A DNA stretch of 64,000 bases from Patulibacter brassicae (GTDB taxonomy: Bacteria > Actinomycetota > Thermoleophilia > Solirubrobacterales > Solirubrobacteraceae): the NCBI RefSeq assembly GCF_033949425.1, contig NZ_JAXAVX010000012.1:1-64000 (forward strand). The letters run 5' to 3'. Below are positions 59,660 through 64,000 of the stretch, piece by piece (positions within the stretch are counted from its first letter, which is position 1; every line of letters starts with the position of its first letter). The translations under genes and the position numbers were made by a program. A model generated the notes under the pieces. It was given only the letters and a program-made list of their open reading frames with translations, made no database searches and was not told where the DNA came from.

Positions 59660-60894
59660 GGACGCCGGGGGTCCCGCGACCGGCGGCCCCGGCCGCTGGC
59701 CCGTCCGAGCGCCCCTGGCCGCGGAACGCCCCGCCGGTCGGGCCGCGCGCCCGGCGCGAGGTCGACGAGCTCCTCGCGACCGCGGGACCGCTGCTCGGCG
59801 TCGACGGAACGATCAGCCCCCTGGACCTCGAGTCGACGCGAGCGCTGCTGGAGCGGACGTGGCGCGACGCGCTGGCCGTCCTCGACGCCGCGACCCCCGC
59901 CCGTCGCTCGCGCCTCATCGACGTGCTGGGCCGCTGCCGCGAGCTGGACCGCGACCTGGAGCACCACCTGACGGACGCGCGTGCCGCCTCGCTCGCGCGC
60001 GTCCGGGCGGCGCTGGAGCTCCTCTCCGACGCCGAGAGCCTCGCCCAGGTCCTCGACCGGGGGCCGGTGGCGGCCGCGCGGCTCGGCTTCGATCGCAGCC
60101 TCCTGTCGGCCGTCGAGCGCGGCTGCTTCGTCCCGCGGTCGTGCTTCATGGGCGAGGACCGTGAGCGGGCCGAGCACCTCGTACGGGTCGGTCGGGACGA
60201 GCCGCGACGGCTCGACGGCTCCCTGCGCGAGACGACGCTCGTCCGGCGCCGAGAGGCGATCGTCGTCGACGACGTCCAGACCGACCCGCTGGTGCACCGC
60301 CGGATGGCCGAGGTCTCGGAGGCGCGCAGCTACGCCGCCGCCCCGGTCCTGCTCGAGGGACGGGTCGCGGGGTTCCTGCACGCTGACCACCACGCCCGCA
60401 GGCGCGCGGTCAGCGGCCTGGACCGCGACGCGCTGTGGATGTTCGCCGACGCCTACGGCCGGGCGCTGGAGCGCGCCCTGCAGGCCACGCGCCTGCGCGA
60501 GTTGGAGCGGGCGGTCGAGGGCGCCCATCGCGAGACGCTCGCCGCGCTGCGCGCGACCGGCGTCGAGGCGCTCGGGCTCGGCGAGGTGCGCACGACGCGC
60601 CCGCTCGCCCCGGTGGCGCCGCTGCTGCCGCGGGAGGAGCCGGCAGCGCCGGCGGCCCTGACCCGGCGCGAGCTGGAGGTCGTGCGGCTGCTCGCCGCGG
60701 GCGAGACGAACGCCGGGATCGCCGCGCGCCTCGTCATCTCGGCGGGCACCGCGAAGACGCACGTCAAGCACATCCTGCGCAAGCTCGGCGCCGCGAACCG
60801 CGCCGAGGCCGTATCGCGCTTCCTGCAGCTCGAGCGCGACGCCGAGCGGCGTGCGGCGGGCGGGGAGCCCGCCGCGCGCCGCGCCCTGGGGTAG
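59656..60894 (+). CDS. LuxR-family regulator with GAF-like sensor domain
   Basis: 412 residues. An N-terminal helical part (VDELLATAGPLLGVDGTISP onwards) precedes a GAF-like domain at about 160-270 (RREAIVVDDVQTDPLVHRRM, SYAAAPVLLEGRVAGFLHADHH). The C-terminal LuxR HTH is LTRRELEVVRLLAAGETNAGIAARLVISAGTAKTHVKHILRKLGAANRAEA. Translationally coupled to the P450 gene, so it is made only when the P450 operon is on and likely senses a substrate or product of it. Architecture is common next to P450 and acyl-CoA synthetase genes in actinobacteria. Confidence 0.9.
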   Translation: MRTPGVPRPAAPAAGPSERPWPRNAPPVGPRARREVDELLATAGPLLGVDGTISPLDLESTRALLERTWRDALAVLDAATPARRSRLIDVLGRCRELDRDLEHHLTDARAASLARVRAALELLSDAESLAQVLDRGPVAAARLGFDRSLLSAVERGCFVPRSCFMGEDRERAEHLVRVGRDEPRRLDGSLRETTLVRRREAIVVDDVQTDPLVHRRMAEVSEARSYAAAPVLLEGRVAGFLHADHHARRRAVSGLDRDALWMFADAYGRALERALQATRLRELERAVEGAHRETLAALRATGVEALGLGEVRTTRPLAPVAPLLPREEPAAPAALTRRELEVVRLLAAGETNAGIAARLVISAGTAKTHVKHILRKLGAANRAEAVSRFLQLERDAERRAAGGEPAARRALG

Positions 60895-60908
60895 ACCCCC
60901 AGGGGTGC

Positions 60909-60930
60909 GCCCCGGCCGCTCGGCCGGGGC
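60909..60930. terminator. Bidirectional hairpin between convergent operons
   Basis: GCCCCGGCCG-CT-CGGCCGGGGC: ten perfect pairs, 15 bases after the LuxR stop and 10 before the converging aldehyde dehydrogenase stop. Confidence 0.8.
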
Positions 60931-60939
60931 GGGCGGCGC

Positions 60940-62406
60940 CTACGCCGCCGGGGCGGGCGGGTGGTAGATCGACTGCAGCTGTTGGTAGGCCGCCAGCCCC
61001 TCCGGACCGAGCTCCCGTCCGATCCCGCTGGCCTTCACGCCCCCGAACGGCGCCGCCGGATCGAGCATGAAGTGGTTGATCCCGATGCTGCCGGTCTGGA
61101 CCCGCGTGGCGACCGCCTGACCGCGCTCGGGATCGCTCGTCCAGACCGAGCCGCCGAGCCCGTAGTCGGAGTCATTGGCGATCGTGGTCGCGTCGTCGAC
61201 GCCGTCGTACGGGATGACCGCCAGCACCGGACCGAAGATCTCCTCGCGGCTGACGGTCGCCCGGTTGTCGACGTCGGCGAAGATCGTCGGCCGCACGAAG
61301 AACCCGCGGTCCTGCGCCGCCGGGGTCCCGCCGGCCACGACGCGCCCGCCCTCTGCGCGGCCGGTGGCGACGTACCCCTCGACGCGGTCGCGCTGGCGGG
61401 CGGAGGCGAGCGGTCCGATCTGGGTCGCCGGGTCCAGCGCGTCGCCGACCACGAGCCCGTCGGCGAGCGCGCCGAGCAGGACGACGACCTCGTCGTAGCG
61501 CTCCCGCGGCGCCAGGACGCGCGTGCCGAGGAAGCAGGTCTGGCCGTTGTTCAGCAGCGTCGCCCCGAACAGCTCCTCGACCGAGGACGCCAGGTCGGCG
61601 TCGTCCAGGACGATCGCCGCCGACTTGCCGCCGAGCTCGAGCGTCACCGGGCGCAGCAGCCCGCCGCAGGCCGTGGCGATCGCCCGCCCGGCCGCCGTGG
61701 AGCCGGTGAAGGCGACCTTGTCGATCCCCGGGTGCGAGACGAGGTACGCGCCGACCTCCCGACCGGCGGGCACGATGCTCACGACGCCCTCCGGGATGCC
61801 GGACTCCTCGATCGCCTCGGCGAGCAGCTGCGCGTCGAGGACCGTCTCGGGGCTCGGCTTCACGACGACCGAGCATCCCGCCGCCAGGGCGGGCGCGAGC
61901 TTGAACATCGTCAGGACCTGCGGGAAGTTCCACGGCACGATCGCCGCGACGACGCCGATCGGGCCGCGCCGGACGTGGATCCGCCCGCCGAGCAGGCCGA
62001 CGCGGTCCTCCGCCTCCGGCAGCTGCCGCACGAGGCCGGCGTAGTAGCGGGCGAGGAGCCCCGGGAAGACCGCCTCGGTCTGCTCGGCGATCGCGATCGG
62101 CATCCCGTTCTGCTGCGCCACGCGGCGCGCGATCTGCGGGCCGCGGGCGTCGAGGGCGTCGGCGAGCCGCTCGAGCGTCGCGGCGCGGCGCTCGGGCTCC
62201 CACGTCGCCCAGCCCGTCGGATCCTCGAACGCGCGGCGGGCCGCGGCGACGGCGGCGTCGACGTCGGCGTTCGTCGCCTCGGGCACCGAGCCGATCGGCT
62301 CCTCGGTGCTGGCCGAGATCACCGCGATCCGGTGCCCGCCGCGCGGGGCGACCCACGCGCCGCCGATGAAGAGGTGCTGCTGGTCGATGGTCGTCTGCGT
62401 GCTCAT
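60940..62406 (-). CDS. Aldehyde dehydrogenase
   Basis: 488 residues of the NAD(P) aldehyde dehydrogenase family. Motifs: VVAAIVPWNFPQVLTMFKLAPALAAG, FTGSTAAGRAI for cofactor, the general base Glu in VTLELGGKSAAIVL, the nucleophile Cys in LNNGQTCFLGTRVL, and EEIFGPVLAVIPYDG. It lies 23 bases downstream of the carotenoid-cleavage-type gene, so the aldehyde released by that enzyme is its probable substrate. ATG 62406. Confidence 0.95.
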   Translation of the reverse strand: MSTQTTIDQQHLFIGGAWVAPRGGHRIAVISASTEEPIGSVPEATNADVDAAVAAARRAFEDPTGWATWEPERRAATLERLADALDARGPQIARRVAQQNGMPIAIAEQTEAVFPGLLARYYAGLVRQLPEAEDRVGLLGGRIHVRRGPIGVVAAIVPWNFPQVLTMFKLAPALAAGCSVVVKPSPETVLDAQLLAEAIEESGIPEGVVSIVPAGREVGAYLVSHPGIDKVAFTGSTAAGRAIATACGGLLRPVTLELGGKSAAIVLDDADLASSVEELFGATLLNNGQTCFLGTRVLAPRERYDEVVVLLGALADGLVVGDALDPATQIGPLASARQRDRVEGYVATGRAEGGRVVAGGTPAAQDRGFFVRPTIFADVDNRATVSREEIFGPVLAVIPYDGVDDATTIANDSDYGLGGSVWTSDPERGQAVATRVQTGSIGINHFMLDPAAPFGGVKASGIGRELGPEGLAAYQQLQSIYHPPAPAA

Positions 62407-62429
62407 GGTGCTCGTGCGCTCCTCGTCGC

Positions 62430-63889
62430 TCACGCCCCGACGCGGTCGCCGAAGAACTGGGCGTGGAAGTTGAACGGCAGGTGATGGGGCAGCTCGGCGC
62501 GGGCGATCTCCGACAGGTCGCGCGCGTCGAGGACGACGAGGAACGACCGGCCGGCGTGCGAGTCCAGGACGACGCTCAGCACCGCGCCCTCGTCCTCGTG
62601 CTCGGCGTCGGGCGCCGGGACGAAGATCGGCTCGCCCGGGTAGCACCCCGGCTGTGCCACTCGTGGTGCTCGCCCGAGTCGACGTCGAGCTTCACCACCG
62701 CGTCGAACCAGTCGCTCTCGGCGTCGCGGTAGGCCGCGAGGTAGGCGTACTGGTAGTGGAAGGTGTTGCGGCTGTCGTTGATCCGCGGGAACTCGACGCG
62801 GAGGTCGGCGATCCGTCGCTCGACGGCCGCGCCGCCGTTCAGGGGCAGCCGGTAGCGGGTCGGCGCGCCGCAGAAGACCGCGTGGTGGTCGGGATCGCGG
62901 AGCTTCTCGATCTCCATGTCCCAGACGCACTGCGGGGAGTCCATGGTGACGATGTCGACGACGATCTCGTCACCGTCCTCGTAGGCGTTGATCGTGTGCC
63001 AGAAGAAGAAGGGCTGCGCCGCGTGCGTGCTGTGGACCTTGCCGGTTCGGCGGTCCACGACGGCGAACCGCGCGCCGTCCTCAGGGTGCCAGTCCAGGCA
63101 CTCGGTGAACTTGCCCGACCGCAGGATCCCCGGCAGCGAGTAGCTCAGCGGCTGCAGCGGCAGCACGACGTAGTGCTCCGTCATCGCGAAGCTGTGCATG
63201 TACTCCGGGGGCCGGCCGGCCGGCGCGCTGCCGATCGGCCGGCGGCGGGCCTGCGCGTCGATCGCGTCAATCCGGTGCTCGTTGCGCACGCCGAGCCGAG
63301 CGACGACCGTCACCATCTCGGTCCCCTCGGCGGGATCGAACTGCATGTGGTCGTAGAGGACGTGGGCGTCGCGGCTGTCGTGCCCCATGTCGGCGAAGCC
63401 GAGCGTGTCGAGCGTGTCGGGGTCGAACTCCAGCGGAAACGGCGCCTCCGTGGCCATGAAGTACCGCTCGCCGAAGCGCGCGATGTTGATGTTCGGCTCG
63501 AAGTGCCCGTCGGGGTCGAACATCGTCATGAGGCGCTTGCCGAGCCGCTTGCACGGGTCGGTGCCGACCGAGATCGTGGCCCGGTAGCGGCCCTGCTCGG
63601 CGTCGAGCTTGCGCGGCGTCTGGAGGAAGCGGTTGGCGTAGGCGACCCGCCCGTCGGCGATCGAGAAGACGTTGAGCATCGCCAACCCGTCGAACCAGTG
63701 GCCGAGCTGCTTCTCGCCGACCTCGAACCGCGCCGGGGTCGCGCGCATGAACGTCCCGGTCAGCCAGTCGGGCAGCGTGCCTCGGACGGGCAGGGCGTCG
63801 ACGCGGATCTCCTCGTCGAGCGTCGTGTGCCCCTGCAGGCGCGTGCCGGCCGTCGGCAGCGCTTCGGTCTGGGTGGTGGTCGTCGCCAT
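62430..63889 (-). pseudogene. Carotenoid/lignostilbene-cleavage dioxygenase with a frameshift near the 3' end
   Basis: The first about 413 codons (MATTTTQTEALPT onwards) encode a RPE65/CCO-type beta-propeller. Iron-binding His candidates lie in DSRDAHVLYDHMQF, EYMHSFAMTEHYVVL and FFFWHTINAYEDG. At the CCCC run 62646-62649 the frame is lost; the next frame carries the normal end CYPGEPIFVPAPDAEHEDEG to LPFNFHAQFFGD, with the fourth iron His. The total length of 1460 bases is one short of a whole number of codons. Inserting one base in that run gives an intact 486-residue enzyme. Either a recent null mutation or an assembly error. Operon with the aldehyde dehydrogenase. Confidence 0.8.
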
Positions 63890-63927
63890 GATGGTCCTCC
63901 CCGGTTCGGGACAGGCGGCCCGCGGGC

Positions 63928-63976
63928 CGCTTGACATTGTCAAGCGAACTTCCCACGTCGGCGTTGACACTGTCAA
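63928..63976. promoter_or_regulatory. Tandem TTGACA/TGTCAA operators upstream of dioxygenase operon
   Basis: CGCTTGACA-T-TGTCAAGCG at 63928-63946 (perfect 19-base dyad) and TTGACA-C-TGTCAA at 63964-63976, centres 33 bases apart, about three helical turns. Each half-site is also a consensus -35. They lie 39-87 bases before the ATG at 63889 and may also control a gene to the right of the window. Confidence 0.7.
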
Positions 63977-64000
63977 GCGGGCGGGCCGTCGATACTGGTC

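Overview
Very GC-rich DNA (estimated by eye at over 70 %), read as an actinobacterium-like chromosome. Two mce loci, several LuxR/LysR/TetR regulators, chains of start/stop-overlapping genes and GTG starts fit the Actinobacteria, and a Solirubrobacterales/Thermoleophilia-type soil organism is my best guess. That placement is inference: there is no rRNA or other marker in the window. I saw no phage, transposase, tRNA or CRISPR array.

Layout. 1-1.2 kb: start of one mce locus (two YrbE permeases, the second cut by the window edge) with a divergent TetR. 1.4-9.8 kb: lipid/terpenoid-type enzymes (CrtC/DUF7064-like protein, phytoene-desaturase-like flavoenzyme, aminoglycoside-phosphotransferase-like kinase, AveC-like membrane protein, limonene-epoxide-hydrolase-like protein, FMN reductase) interleaved with TetR genes. 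9.9-16.6 kb: large LuxR ATPase regulator, LysR, a tandem MpsC/DUF2294 protein, TetR and a secreted PHB-depolymerase-type esterase. 16.7-19.8 kb: a flavin monooxygenase behind a trio of membrane genes related to NorE/NorF (oxidase subunit III/IV-like) without catalytic subunits. 20-34.5 kb: general metabolism (quinone reductase-like MDR, CinA, NudC, MaoC, alcohol dehydrogenase, MMPL transporter, aldo/keto reductase) and a secreted serine hydrolase. 34.5-44.8 kb: a complete mce operon (two YrbE permeases, six MCE proteins, and a 25-residue mini-ORF between the permeases and the first MCE gene) with two overlapping divergent TetR genes. 46.3-51.5 kb: a second copy of the NorE/NorF-like trio, a TetR, a secreted protein with a disrupted signal peptide, a second AveC-like protein and a 51-residue membrane peptide. 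51.9-64 kb: esterase, PucR-type regulator, acyl-CoA synthetase plus GMC oxidoreductase, divergent cytochrome P450 plus LuxR regulator, and an aldehyde dehydrogenase behind a frameshifted carotenoid-cleavage-type dioxygenase.

How the parts may work together (inference). Mce complexes import hydrophobic substrates such as sterols, fatty acids or terpenoids. P450, FMO, GMC oxidoreductase, carotenoid oxygenase, aldehyde dehydrogenase, MaoC and acyl-CoA synthetase are the oxidation and CoA-activation steps expected for using such compounds, and most units have their own TetR, LysR or LuxR switch. The least explained elements are the duplicated NorE/NorF-like trio, the paired AveC-like proteins, and a set of clear palindromic operators. 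One of these is SoxR-like and sits in front of a flavin reductase; another is a nested dyad in front of an AveC-like gene.
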